Both the position numbers and the translations under genes were made by a program. From assembly GCF_029852145.1 (NCBI RefSeq), contig NC_079978.1, positions 10,557,801 through 10,621,800 on the forward strand: a stretch of 64,000 nucleotides of DNA, read 5' to 3'. This stretch comes from Microplitis mediator. Lineage: Eukaryota > Arthropoda > Insecta > Hymenoptera > Braconidae. The notes beneath the pieces are model-generated. The model worked only from the letters and a program-made list of their open reading frames with translations, ran no database searches and had not been told where the DNA came from. This document shows positions 36,344 through 45,443 of the stretch, one piece after another; position 1 is the first letter of the stretch, and each line of letters starts with the position of its first letter.

Positions 36344-37874
36344 TATACATATATATATATATATGGGATATAACGCAGTTTTGAGGACACGATTACGCCT
36401 ACAATTCTTATCAGATCTTAATGAAATTTTTCACACTTATTCTATGGGCGATTATCACGGTTAAGTTCGAAGATGGGCAAAATCGGTTGATTAGTTTAGA
36501 AGTTATGGCTTTTTGAAATTTTCATGATTTTTTGAAAAAATCAATTTTTTTCCACATTCAAGTTCATATAATTTTAAAACTAATACTCATAGACAATTTC
36601 CGTAAAAAGTATCTGAAAGCTTGTCTAATAAGCTTTAATTTATGACCTTAAACTTCATATTTCGACCATTTCATCCTATAATTTGATGGCCTTGAAAATT
36701 TTAATGGAATCAAAAAATGTTGAAAATATGGGTATCATTCCATATAACTTATGAATTTCCCATTATAATCCGGTTTCGTCAGTTGTATTTTATTGTGCAC
36801 AAAATAACCTGTAAATTTCACTGCTATTTTATATTTTAAAAGTATTTCTTTTATTACTTATGATGGATCAAATGTACCTCTACTCCCTATGATTATCACT
36901 GGTCTTGTCATTACGATAGCACCTACAGTTCTTATCGGATCTTAATGAAATTTTTCACACTTATTCTATAGGCGATTATCTTGATCAAGTTCAAAGATGG
37001 GCTGAATCGTTCAAATAGTTTTGAAGTTATGGCTGTTTAAAATTTTCACGATTTTTCGAAAAAATCAGTTTTTATTCACTTTTAAAGTTTATATAACTTT
37101 AAAGCTGAAACTCATAGATAATTTCTGTAAAACGTATTCTAAAGCTTGACTAATAAGCTTTAATTTATGACCTTAACCTTTATGTTTCGAGTATTTCTTT
37201 CAATAATTTGATAGCCTTGAAATTTTCATGAAATCAATAAAAGTTGAAAATAAGGTTTTCATTCCACATAACTTATGTATTTTCCATTATAATACAATTT
37301 TGTCAGTTGTACTTTATTCTGAACAAAATAAACTGCAAATTTCACAGCTATTTTATATTTTAAAAGTATTTCTTTTAATATTTATGATGTTTCAATCGTA
37401 CCTGTAGTTTTAAAATTATATCTGATCTTGCCATCGTAATAGCAATTACAATTATGATCTCATACTAATAAAATTTTCTATAGTTTTTTCCGTGAAGGTT
37501 ATTTGTTAGGTTACCTATAAAATGTTTTGTCGAATCAACTATCTGAAGTTCTCTATCGAAAATAGTCGTTGTCTTTTTTTACCCTCACTCTAAGAAAACG
37601 AGCCTAATATCATATCATGTCTATATACACTAACATGTATCACAAGATATGTCTGTATGTGCCTTTTTATAAATCTACCTTCCATTTCGGCTGCCGAATG
37701 GCCTTTTTTTTTTTTACTAATTTGTTTATAACTTTTGTAATTTTTTCGCGCCCCACTCCAAATTTTTCAAAACGTTTCTAGATGCGATGACGAATCGAAT
37801 GACACCTCGATCATAATTTTCCGAGGCGAATAAAAAACTTTGACCCAAAAGGCACATGTTGACTAGACTATATA
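33371..37874. mobile_element. 4.5-kb foldback element
   Basis: Outer arms (33371-33536 and about 37710-37874) are inverted copies, with GCACATGTTGACT-type ends. The inner palindrome (about 33540-36160) has arms of 1.3 kb with a centre at about 34845, the sequence AATATCTCAT being mirrored closely around it. The right half also holds an extra segment, 36167-37683. ORFs at 33305, 33585, 35903 and 37726 are arm copies of each other in reverse and are not genes. Confidence 0.85.
36167..37683. repeat. Segment inserted in the right arm: (TA)n and a 520-bp tandem duplication
   Basis: The ends AGGTAGATTT and AAATCTACCT are inverted. Inside are (TA)n at about 36298-36362 and two diverged direct copies of about 520 bp (36380-36900 and 36901-37440), each starting ACGATTACGCC/ACGATAGCACC and including CTTAATGAAATTTTTCACAC. 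No ORF. Confidence 0.75.
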
Positions 37875-38174
37875 ATAAATAAAATGGAGACCGGGTCGGA
37901 AAATACATTTTAAATCACGAGAATTAAATAAATAAATAATTACAATAAAATAATCGACGACCAGGGCCCACCGGGGGTCTATCGATACTCCAATGAGGCC
38001 AAACCTGAATAAAATTTAATAATTAAAAATTATTTTAATTTTTAATTAGTTTGGGGTGATTCTCAAAACGTAACAGTGGTGCTGTGACCAGGATCAGTGA
38101 CCATTGTTTATAGACAATACAAATAATTAATAAATAATTAAAAATTAATATTGGGAATTATTCAAAACGTAACA

Positions 38175-38756
38175 CTACACATAAAATCTATCAGAAGTTG
38201 TCCTTGGTGGTTCGATGAGGAGTCAAAGACAGTTCTTGTTTCTCTAAGGACAGACGATTCCTCAATTTCAGGGTCTATGGATAAGAATTTACCAATTCGT
38301 GCATTGAAGTCCCCGCCAATAATTATGGCATCGTAATCCTCATTATGGAAAATATTGTTTAAGACTATTTGTAGAGATTCGAGGACAGTTACGATGTTCT
38401 TCATTTCTGGCTTAAGGTAAACAGATCCAACGAGAATTTCGCAACCTCGCAAAAGGCACTTGTGAAAAATCCAATTGTCAGATAGGTTTGAAACAGAGTA
38501 ATGGTAGTCTTGGTTGATTAGAGTAAGCAAGCCTCCACTTGCTCTACCTGGTAGCTTTTGTTTAGTCGCTGGTGAGCATATACTGGCCCAGTTACGAAAA
38601 AGAGGTGGTAAGCGAATATTAGACGAGGTTTCCCAAGTTTCTGATACACAAAAAATATCCCCATCGAAAGATTCAATTTCATGTAAGTTTCTCATTCCAT
38701 GAGCGTTCCAGAATGTTAGCTTGATGAGTTTTAAGGTACTGTGTGAGTCGGCTGGA
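38175..38756 (-). pseudogene. Second LINE ORF2: N-terminal AP endonuclease
   Basis: The endonuclease N-terminal part, reading from just after the ORF1 stop: KLTFWNAHGMRN, the glutamate motif CVSETWE, then IIIGGDFNARIG. The frame slides over the ORF1 TAA, so it is likely reached by re-initiation. The gene continues on the far side of the insertion at 32972 in a compatible frame. Confidence 0.85.
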
Positions 38757-40040
38757 TTATTGAGAATGCTGCTGGAATCGCTGAAGTTGCTGTTGGATGT
38801 CCATGGCTTTTGTTGGAAAAGGAGTAGAGAATTCCTCTATTACTGCCTTGCTACTGGGTGCATTTGAATTAGGGGTAGAGCATAAAACTAAAGATTGTGA
38901 TTTCAGGTCGTATTTGTATCCAACTCCGTCAACGAAGATTCTTAAGTGGCCAAATTTGACTTTTTTACCACTTTCTCTCAGGGACTTCGCTTCGATGCGT
39001 AGTTTATTCTCCATTTTCTCCTCTTCTGGTGTAAGGTCGTGCCCAATATAAACTGGCACCTTAAGATCTTTTTTTTTCATCATAATTGTTTTTTTAACGT
39101 TAATATCTTTTAGCGTGGCTTTAATGAAGGGTTTGCGCTTGCCAATCAGACGAGCGTCTAAAACGGAGTTATCTAATTTAAAGTGAGTCGAGATGAATTC
39201 ATTCAGCTTGAGGACTACATTCGACTGATCTGAAATTAAGCCTTTTACTATTATATTGTTTTTCCTGAGATGTTTTTCAAAAGAGGAAATACTGGCCTGA
39301 ATTATACGCTTTTCTAATACATCAAGGTTGCTGGGAGATGGCGCACTTGCTGCGTTTGATGACACCGGACCATTAGAGCAAGAACCTAATTCAAGCATCG
39401 TGACTCTAGCTTTTATGTCTTCCAATTGTTTTTTGAGTTCTGCGTTCTCAGCCTCCAATTTGGCAGAATGGGCGGCCAGCTGTCTTGCATTTTCCTCTCT
39501 GGACGCAGTGATCTCGGAGAGAAGTTCCTCTTTCATACAGTCTTTCGCTTTATTGTCCTCTGTTCTCCATTTTTGTAGTGTTTCCAGGACTTCGGAGAGA
39601 GTGTTTGCTGGAGTGGTCAAAGCCATGGTTGCGGCCACTGTTGAAACGTGAGTATTAAGCTTGGAGATGAGGGCAGTGTGTGCGGAAGATATCACAGCTC
39701 GGGGTAAAGATGGTGAAGAAGTGGATGAGCGTTGGTACTTCTGTGGAGATGAGCTCAGATATGGTGAGGTGGTTTTCGAGTTATTCTTAGAGATATCTAG
39801 CTGAAAGTAGTCGGAGATTGCGGTAACTTTCTTAGGATGGTCTTGTTGTAAAGTTGTTGCCTTCCAGGGGCGGCCTCTTTTACGTGAGCGGGTATCAGAA
39901 CCCGGAATAGATTTTTTATTAGACGGAGTGCCAGTGAAATGAAAAGCAAATTCAGGGGCTAGTGGGTCCAAACCTTGAGGATCTGTAATAATGCTGGATA
40001 CGTTCTTAATATCGTCAGAGCCTGGTAGCTCGCTATCCAT
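38757..40040 (-). CDS. Second LINE ORF1, intact (coiled coil plus RRM-like)
   Basis: 427 codons from ATG 40040 to TAA 38757-38759. The first about 130 residues are Ser/Pro-rich with a basic patch (RSRKRGRPWK, an AT-hook-like RGRP). Residues about 150-215 form a heptad-rich coiled coil (LEAENAELKKQLEDIKARV). About 235-350 looks like the RRM-type RNA-binding domain of LINE ORF1 proteins (NNIIVKGLISD, then KRKPFIKATL), followed by a C-terminal domain (KKVKFGHLRIFVDG). The protein is expected to trimerise and bind LINE RNA. Its frame is undamaged. Confidence 0.85.
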   Translation of the reverse strand: MDSELPGSDDIKNVSSIITDPQGLDPLAPEFAFHFTGTPSNKKSIPGSDTRSRKRGRPWKATTLQQDHPKKVTAISDYFQLDISKNNSKTTSPYLSSSPQKYQRSSTSSPSLPRAVISSAHTALISKLNTHVSTVAATMALTTPANTLSEVLETLQKWRTEDNKAKDCMKEELLSEITASREENARQLAAHSAKLEAENAELKKQLEDIKARVTMLELGSCSNGPVSSNAASAPSPSNLDVLEKRIIQASISSFEKHLRKNNIIVKGLISDQSNVVLKLNEFISTHFKLDNSVLDARLIGKRKPFIKATLKDINVKKTIMMKKKDLKVPVYIGHDLTPEEEKMENKLRIEAKSLRESGKKVKFGHLRIFVDGVGYKYDLKSQSLVLCSTPNSNAPSSKAVIEEFSTPFPTKAMDIQQQLQRFQQHSQ

Positions 40041-40286
40041 AACCTCGGTTTGCTGTGCTTAACCTCACATCTCACCACGTGCCACTCATAACTTGTATTT
40101 TTGTCACTTGAAACTGTAGAAGATTTTCACTGTATGCCCAGTAGGAGGTTAAGAAAAGAAAGAAAAAGAAAAAAAAAGAAAAAAAAAAACTCAGTTAAAC
40201 GGGTTTAAAACACAATTAATAACAATTAATAAAAAAGACAAGAATAAGTGCGACCGAACTACACGAGCGCCAACGGCCGAATCCAA
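40041..40286 (-). other. 5' UTR of the second LINE
   Basis: Non-coding sequence upstream of ORF1 including an A/G-rich tract (about 40154-40190). Its far end is placed where an AATTAATTT target-like flank begins; the 5' end itself is approximate. Confidence 0.5.
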
Positions 40287-40299
40287 TTAATTTATTTAA

Positions 40300-40620
40300 C
40301 ATTTATAAATTGTTTCATGTCTACTACACTTACACTCATACAAATCGAACATTATATACTTCGATATAATTTCTATTACAACTAATAGGAATGAGTGTGA
40401 ATGTAGTAGACATCAGACGAATTTAAATTTATAAATAAATAAAGCAAATAATTAAAAAAATAACATTTATGAAAAATGCACTTATTAGTTTCAAAATTTT
40501 TTAAATGCACATTTTTTTAAAATTTCATTCTATTAATTATTTACTCTATTTATTAATAATTTTACATTTGTCTGATGTCTGCTACATTCACACTCATCTG
40601 ATGGGGATATAATTTATTCA
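40300..40620. repeat. Inverted repeats sharing a CTACTACAC/GTGAATGTAGTAG motif
   Basis: TGTCTACTACACTTACACTC at about 40318 is answered by its reverse complement at about 40390-40413, with a further copy at about 40574. This looks like a small MITE with one extra arm. No ORF in 40287-40875. Confidence 0.5.
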
Positions 40621-40875
40621 AATAAAACCGCCAATTTTCTCGTGGCGGTAAGTCAAGATGGCGATAGTATGTATTTTGCTTGGCACTTTCATAACCCCAA
40701 CCATAGATTGTGTCTCACTAATGTGAGTTGTGAGTTCTATTAATTGTGTTAATATAATAACTGGGATAAGTCAGAAATAAAATTAATTAACTATTTAATT
40801 TAAAGTAAATAAAAAATAAGCGTGAATAAATTGAAAATGTTACAGGTTGCTCAAACACCATCAAAAATTTAAAGG

Positions 40876-42078
40876 TGTTATGTCCGGATTTAATAAATTA
40901 ATAATAATTAATTATTGGAAATGGTCGCGTGGGCCTCAAGTGGGAGGCACCGGGCAAACAGGGTGATTTTCCTAGAGGATTAGCTCTAGGTTTTATTTTT
41001 ATTGTGAGAACTCGAACGATAAACCCCGCAGGGGCCTCTCTGTGTATTCGATGCAGAATTTGGATTTTATATGTTAGAGAAATTGGTAATTTTCACCTAC
41101 TTTTCGTTGTTCGCTGCTTACTTGCAAGTTGGTCTTTGGACTGCAAACTCCTGGGTACGGCTTCTGTTGGTCCCTGATCGAAAGATGAATTGGCTCAGGA
41201 AAAAGGGATGTGGTTCTTAATATTAGAAATAATCTAATATGCAGGTTTCCCAATGATAGATGTTTATTGAAATATTTCCCTATGGGCTCGCCGTACTCAG
41301 TTCACAAGATGTTAAATTGTTCTTAACACTAAGGTTCTTTTCTGTCACTTAAATCTCTAAAGATTGCACTTAACTATTAGAACTTAAACTTACAGGTTTT
41401 ACACTTTGAATTTGTTGAGTCTTTAGCTCATATGAGTTCGGTATGAATCCCCGACTCCAGCAATTCACTCGGACGAGAATCGCTGTTTATACACTTAACG
41501 ATTATTATAAAAATTACCCACGCCTCCTCGTGTTCACGCGAGCGGTACTTCCCGTGTGGTGATTTTCGGAAAAGAAAATATAATTTTAAAAAGAGACAAT
41601 TTTGAATAGAACTTTAACGGTAACAAGCAACTTGCCACGCCTCCTCGAGTGCAATATCGAGACGATCTTCCCGTGGGATTTTGTAGTAACTTGACTGTTT
41701 AGATTAATTTAGCAAATATGAACTAATCGGTTTAAAAAAAATAGAAAAGAGAAAAGAGGGTTGCCTAAACGTAACACGGTTTAGAACTCACGCGGGCCAG
41801 CAAGGAAGATACATTAACTTCTCAAGCGTCATAGTCTGCCGCACCTTGGTGTTCGTTGTTTTTATCACCTCGGTTCGCGAATCTGGAGGGAATAATTTAG
41901 AATATGTAAATGGATGAATTTGGATTACAGTCAAGTGTAATTCACTGATTGGAGGAATCGTTGACGACGTGCAACGAGGTGTTGGCCGAAGTTGCTATCC
42001 CTAAAATTGTTAACGCTGCACTTTGCAGCGAGCGCGGCAAAGAGGCCCCTTTCAATATACGGCAAGCCGGATATAACA
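40876..42078 (-). mobile_element. Solo LTR of the gag-only family, AAGG duplication
   Basis: It starts TGTTATGTCCGG, ends CCGGATATAACA and is flanked by AAGG (40872-40875, 42079-42082). At 1203 bp it aligns end to end with the LTRs at 16226 and 22763, with scattered indels. ORFs inside (40929, 41931) are LTR sequence. Confidence 0.9.
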
Positions 42079-42384
42079 AAGGTATATAAACCTATAAAAT
42101 TTGCAGCAGGGAAAGAGATCAATCAACAACCTTTAGGTAAATTTAAGTAATTTAAACATTACAATAAAAAAATTAACAATTAATAACTATCAAAACTTTA
42201 TTAAAAATAAATTTCGTTTTCAGGTTACAATTGATCTAGACATTTTCCTGCCAGCTACATAATAGTACAATAAACTTTGTGGGATGAATTCATTGACGTG
42301 AATAATGTTTAAAGACGGTTAAAAAACCTTTTGAATAAACAAAAAAATGGGAAAAAAACAATTAAGAAATTAAAAATTTGTAAG
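42079..42384 (+). other. Short region with TATA-like and splice-like signals, no ORF
   Basis: TATATAAAC at 42084, TTTAGGTAAATTT at about 42133 and TTTTCAG at about 42218 resemble a promoter, splice donor and acceptor, but no ORF follows. The solo LTR interrupts whatever stood here. Confidence 0.25.
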
Positions 42385-42827
42385 TATTATTTTGACTTGT
42401 TTTGGATTTAATTAACTGGATTTTGACTGTTATAATTCTTTTGACTTAAATATGACATTTTTAACTTAGAAATTTGAGTCAACTAAATCAAATACAGGAC
42501 AACGTGACTTTGATTTGACTTGGTTGGCATAAATGAGTATTAATCAGACAACTAAGATAAAATCAAGTCGAAACCGAATGAATTTTCATATCTTAAAATA
42601 TGAAGATTCATTGGGTTTGCACTGGTTTTTGACTGAGCTGTCTTACTTAGTACTTATTTATGCCATTCAGATCAAATCGAAATCACGTTGACTAGGATTT
42701 GACTTAGTTGACTCAGATTTCTAAGTTGAAAATGTCACATTCAATCCAAAATAATTATAGCAGTCAGAATCAGATTGATTTAGTCAAATAAGTTAAAGAA
42801 GTCAAAATCAAGTTATTTTTTACATCC
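42385..42827. mobile_element. Palindromic MITE of the CCCGGGTC family
   Basis: About 440 bp with TTGACTT/AAGTCAA motifs in inverted order around a centre at about 42605, and CAAGTTATTTTTT near its end. It parallels the halves at 12291 and 29298 but has lost the CCCGGG termini. Confidence 0.75.
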
Positions 42828-42859
42828 AAGCTTAAAAATAATTAACGATTAACAGTTTG

Positions 42860-43228
42860 TATTACTATAAATTAATTTTGTTACTGTGAAATTTTATTTG
42901 CGTTGAAAAATGTATGTTGTTTGTGAATTGATTAATTAATTACGTATAGATGCGAGAGCAGAGCAAAAAATGAAATTTAAATTGAGAAAAAAAAATTCAA
43001 TGTAGTCGAGCAGAATACAATGATTAATTTTTAAATTATTAAACTTTATTTCCGACAGAAAATTTGTATTGTTTATAAATTTATTATTTAATTACGTATG
43101 AGTACGAGAGGCGAGCGAGAATAAAAATTTAAATTGAGATAAAAAAAAATTAAAGTACTCGATCAGAAAATAAAAATTGATTTTTTAACTTTTAAATTTT
43201 ATATACGACAGAAAATTTGTATTGTTTA
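42860..43228 (+). repeat. Diverged tandem repeat of about 180 bp, two copies
   Basis: Blocks GAAAATTTGTATTGTTTATA, TTACGTAT(G/A) and GAGCGAGAATAAAAATTTAA recur in order about 180 bases apart. No ORF. Confidence 0.6.
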
Positions 43229-43450
43229 TAGTAGTTGAGCTGGGGGAGTTCACCTCCCCGATAAAACAGATTGTGGGTTCTAGTCCGTGCTAAGTTACCG
43301 ACCGAGGGTAACCTGCCTGCAGTCGGTAAGGTTATCGGCAGTCGGTATGGTTATTGGCACTCAGTATGGTTATCGGCAGTCGGCATGGATATCGGCAGTC
43401 GGTAGGGATATCGGCAGTCGATTAGCTTGTTTTGGCAGTCGGTAAGACCT
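43229..43450 (+). repeat. GGCAGTCGGTA minisatellite next to a tRNA-like fragment
   Basis: About six copies of a 22-bp unit (GGTTATCGGCAGTCGGTATG) at about 43316-43440. The preceding 43233-43290 has a B-box-like GGTTCTAGTCC and a possible A-box, as in a tRNA-derived SINE head, but no cloverleaf can be closed. Confidence 0.5.
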
Positions 43451-43610
43451 CTTACCGGCTGTAATTTGCTTTTGAGCTCATTTTTAAGGGACTTTTTGAG
43501 CTATTGGTCACCATTTGGAGCTCATATCGATTTTCCCGGTCGAATTGAGCTCTTTTTTGGACTAGATGTCACATACAGTCTGTTTTGAGTGGGAAATTTT
43601 GAAACAAAAG

Positions 43611-43678
43611 AGACTTCGTGATGGCGCTCAAGGCTGATGATTTCCAGTCTATCAGCCTTGAGCGTCATCACGAGGTCT
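43611..43678. repeat. Strong hairpin upstream of the Polinton genes
   Basis: Arms 43611-43638 and 43651-43678 are 28-base inverted copies with two mismatches around a 12-base loop. It lies 305 bases upstream of the first Polinton ORF. It could be a replication or packaging signal, a terminus remnant or an unrelated palindrome. Confidence 0.7.
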
Positions 43679-43839
43679 ATTGACATTTCCAACCGATGTT
43701 TTATTTATTGAAACTGGGGTATGTATGAGTACATGCGAGAAGCATGCGAAGAGCACACCATCTAGTGGTTTACTTCCCCCCAATCTTTTTTCTAAAGATT
43801 GCGTCATCTAACAGGTCTGGACTTGTTTTCCTTTGTTTG

Positions 43840-43847
43840 TGACGTCA
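43840..43847 (+). promoter_or_regulatory. CRE-like palindrome TGACGTCA
   Basis: TGACGTCA 136 bases upstream of the first left-end ORF. The same octamer occurs at 60901 and 61034 near the other end of the Polinton. Confidence 0.35.
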
Positions 43848-43982
43848 TTTGACAAGTCTGAACTTGTTTCAAAGTTTAAGTGGGGGATACAGGTCTGTGC
43901 GCTGAGCTCAAGAGCTCGCGTTCAGTCATTCTACGCTGTGAAGAGTTGAAGTGAACATATCGCTCCCCGTTATTTTATATTT

Positions 43983-44267
43983 ATGGCTGAATTAAGTGAA
44001 AGTGAAAAGATTTTTCTTCGCAATAATTACCCGTTTGCTGAAAGTTTTGAAGATCTTATTGAAGGGTTTTTTGGTGACGTGCCTCCCGAGTCTATCGGTA
44101 AATTTATTGACGATATAATCGCGTTCGCGAAAAACACAGACATTATTTACAGTGTTCGATTAGAACCATCGTGTGTAAGCTGTTACGATAGGAGGATTTT
44201 ATCCAGAAGATTAATAAAAACTACGGAAAAGTTGGTGAAACTGGAAAAGCGTATAGCAAAGAAATAA
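43983..44267 (+). CDS. Polinton left-end ORF, 94 aa, unknown function
   Basis: Starts MAELSESEKIFLRNNYPFAE and ends with a basic Leu/Lys-rich stretch (KLVKLEKRIAKK). It has two Cys as CVSC and no transmembrane segment. It stops five bases before the start of the next (spliced) gene, so the two probably share a transcript. I do not recognise a family. The short upstream region has the CRE-like site at 43840. Confidence 0.65.
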   Translation: MAELSESEKIFLRNNYPFAESFEDLIEGFFGDVPPESIGKFIDDIIAFAKNTDIIYSVRLEPSCVSCYDRRILSRRLIKTTEKLVKLEKRIAKK

Positions 44268-44272
44268 TCACG

Positions 44273-44668
44273 ATGAGTCGTTCGTCAAGGTATGTAGTAA
44301 TTATTTTTTTTAATAACCTGCTTTATAGTCGTTCAATTATAATAACTAATTAATTAAACTTCTTTTCCAGACCTCATGTATATACGGATGTATGCTTTCA
44401 TGATGCGCAGATCGACTTCGAGGATGTAATAGATGACGACAACGTTAATGACTTTGATCGTGATAACGAAGAACGACAAAAATTAAAAAAATTGGCTGAA
44501 CAAAAGAACGAAATCGATTTACAAGTAAAGCATTGGAAGAGATTATTGTTAAGCTTCAAAGATCATCACGAATACGAACAGGCTTGCCATAAAACTACGT
44601 TCATGCTAACCAAGTTATTGTTTCACGCTAACAATCATCATCATCATCATCATGGAACTAATCATTGA
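44273..44668 (+). CDS. Spliced small Polinton protein, 104 aa, ending in a natural His6
   Basis: The ATG at 44273 begins MSRSS, then a donor GTATGT at 44290 and an acceptor TTTTCCAG at 44363-44370 remove an 81-base intron that would break the frame. The joined frame (17 + 298 bases) has an acidic start (DFEDVIDDDN), a Lys/Glu/Gln helical middle, and ends with six consecutive His codons and GTNH. The last 17 bases overlap the start of the next gene in another frame. I do not recognise it. The His tract is from a CAT run and could bind metal or be incidental. Confidence 0.7.
44290..44370 (+). other. 81-base intron in the small Polinton gene
   Basis: GT...AG ends with a U2-type donor GTATGT and pyrimidine-rich acceptor. 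Length and AT content are typical of short insect introns. Removing it joins the two exons in frame (phase 2). Confidence 0.75.
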
Positions 44669-45443
44669 TTTCGTGGGTTTTGAGATGCCTGATGGAAAAT
44701 TTGTAGTAAAAGAACTGTGCGCTACTGATATTTGTGATGAAGTTTGTACATATGGACTTGCACGATGTGAACATTGGTTGCTTGAACCACCGTTGGATCA
44801 AGTTGAGGTTGCTGTAATGCAGAAAAGTATTGATCACTGTGGGCATCAACATTCAATATCATGGTTAGCTGGTTTGCTACCATATGAATTATTGAGAGAA
44901 ATTCTTGAAATTATGGTCAAACGTACACGTTATTTTTACGTACAAGGTGAACAGAAGAAGAGATGGCTCAAAGATCTAATTGACACCGCCGTATCGATTA
45001 TAGATTTGAAAAAAATGAGATTTTTCCCGTTTTATGTCAAGAATGATTTCTTGAAATATCAATGTCCATATTATGCCTATCACTTGAAGAAACTGGATAC
45101 TTCATGCGCATTTCAAAATGTCCAAGAGTTCAAGAGATGGTTCTGGCATTTTTATGGATTTCAACCAACCTATGAAAAATCGGTTCAGATCTTCAATCAA
45201 TTGGGGAATTTACTTTGTATGGATGATCGAGATATCGCATGTCTTGATGATACATTCATCCTGGAAAATGCAATCCAGCAAATCGACTTCGCTTGGCACA
45301 AACTACCCGAACAACTACAAAATAATGAAAAATTGATTGGCTATCGAAGGTGTCGGGATCATTCTCTTTTCTATGATGATATTTTTGATTGTCTTGCATA
45401 TCCATTCCGAAAAGATTGCTCTAACTGTATTTTTTTAGGTTAA
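44652..45443 (+). CDS. Polinton left-end protein, 263 aa (nuclease-like family, copy 1)
   Basis: Begins MELIIDFVGFEMPDGKFVVK and later YFYVQGEQKKRWLKDLI, the signature of a family common in insect Polintons that begins with a DxxGF motif and is suggestive of an RNase H-fold/exonuclease-like protein. The nuclease reading is inference. The middle has His/Cys groups (CGHQHS, HCG). A second copy lies at 61470-61856. Its ATG overlaps the previous gene's end. The frame is undamaged, followed after 68 bases by the solo LTR insertion. Confidence 0.7.
   Translation: MELIIDFVGFEMPDGKFVVKELCATDICDEVCTYGLARCEHWLLEPPLDQVEVAVMQKSIDHCGHQHSISWLAGLLPYELLREILEIMVKRTRYFYVQGEQKKRWLKDLIDTAVSIIDLKKMRFFPFYVKNDFLKYQCPYYAYHLKKLDTSCAFQNVQEFKRWFWHFYGFQPTYEKSVQIFNQLGNLLCMDDRDIACLDDTFILENAIQQIDFAWHKLPEQLQNNEKLIGYRRCRDHSLFYDDIFDCLAYPFRKDCSNCIFLG

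Larger units (their letters stand above)
32973..38174 (-). mobile_element. LTR-like TG...CA insertion with CTAC duplication, holding a foldback
   Basis: The element begins TGTTACGTTCCCG on the plus strand, ends CAAAACGTAACA and is flanked by CTAC (32969-32972, 38175-38178). On the minus strand a second TGTTACGTTTTGAG start lies about 78 bases inside the first (38096), as if two LTR heads were fused or the internal part were lost. Outside the foldback, only about 400 bases at the left and 300 at the right belong to it. No coding sequence. Confidence 0.75.
30023..40286 (-). mobile_element. Second LINE (RT without RNase H), split by a 5.2-kb insertion
   Basis: A minus-strand non-LTR retrotransposon. 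Its 3' tail is an AATT/TAAA microsatellite (about 30023-30102) instead of poly(A). Then come ORF2 (30217-32972 plus 38175-38756) and ORF1 (38757-40040); the 5' end lies near 40286, where the flank AATTAATTTATTT resembles the tail target. Apart from the CTAC-flanked insertion at 32973-38174, both ORFs are open, so this copy was probably coding-competent when interrupted. The coiled-coil plus RRM-like ORF1 and APE-RT ORF2 without RNase H fit the R1/Jockey/CR1 range; I cannot place the clade. Confidence 0.85.

Noticed and set aside
33305..37908. Four 60-70 codon ORFs in the foldback
   Set aside because: They are pairwise copies in the arms, start in different places and show no protein-like conservation beyond the arm identity.
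44634..44653. His6 as vector or tag contamination
   Set aside because: The tract is a plain CAT run inside an AT-rich gene, overlapped by the next gene; no vector sequence surrounds it.
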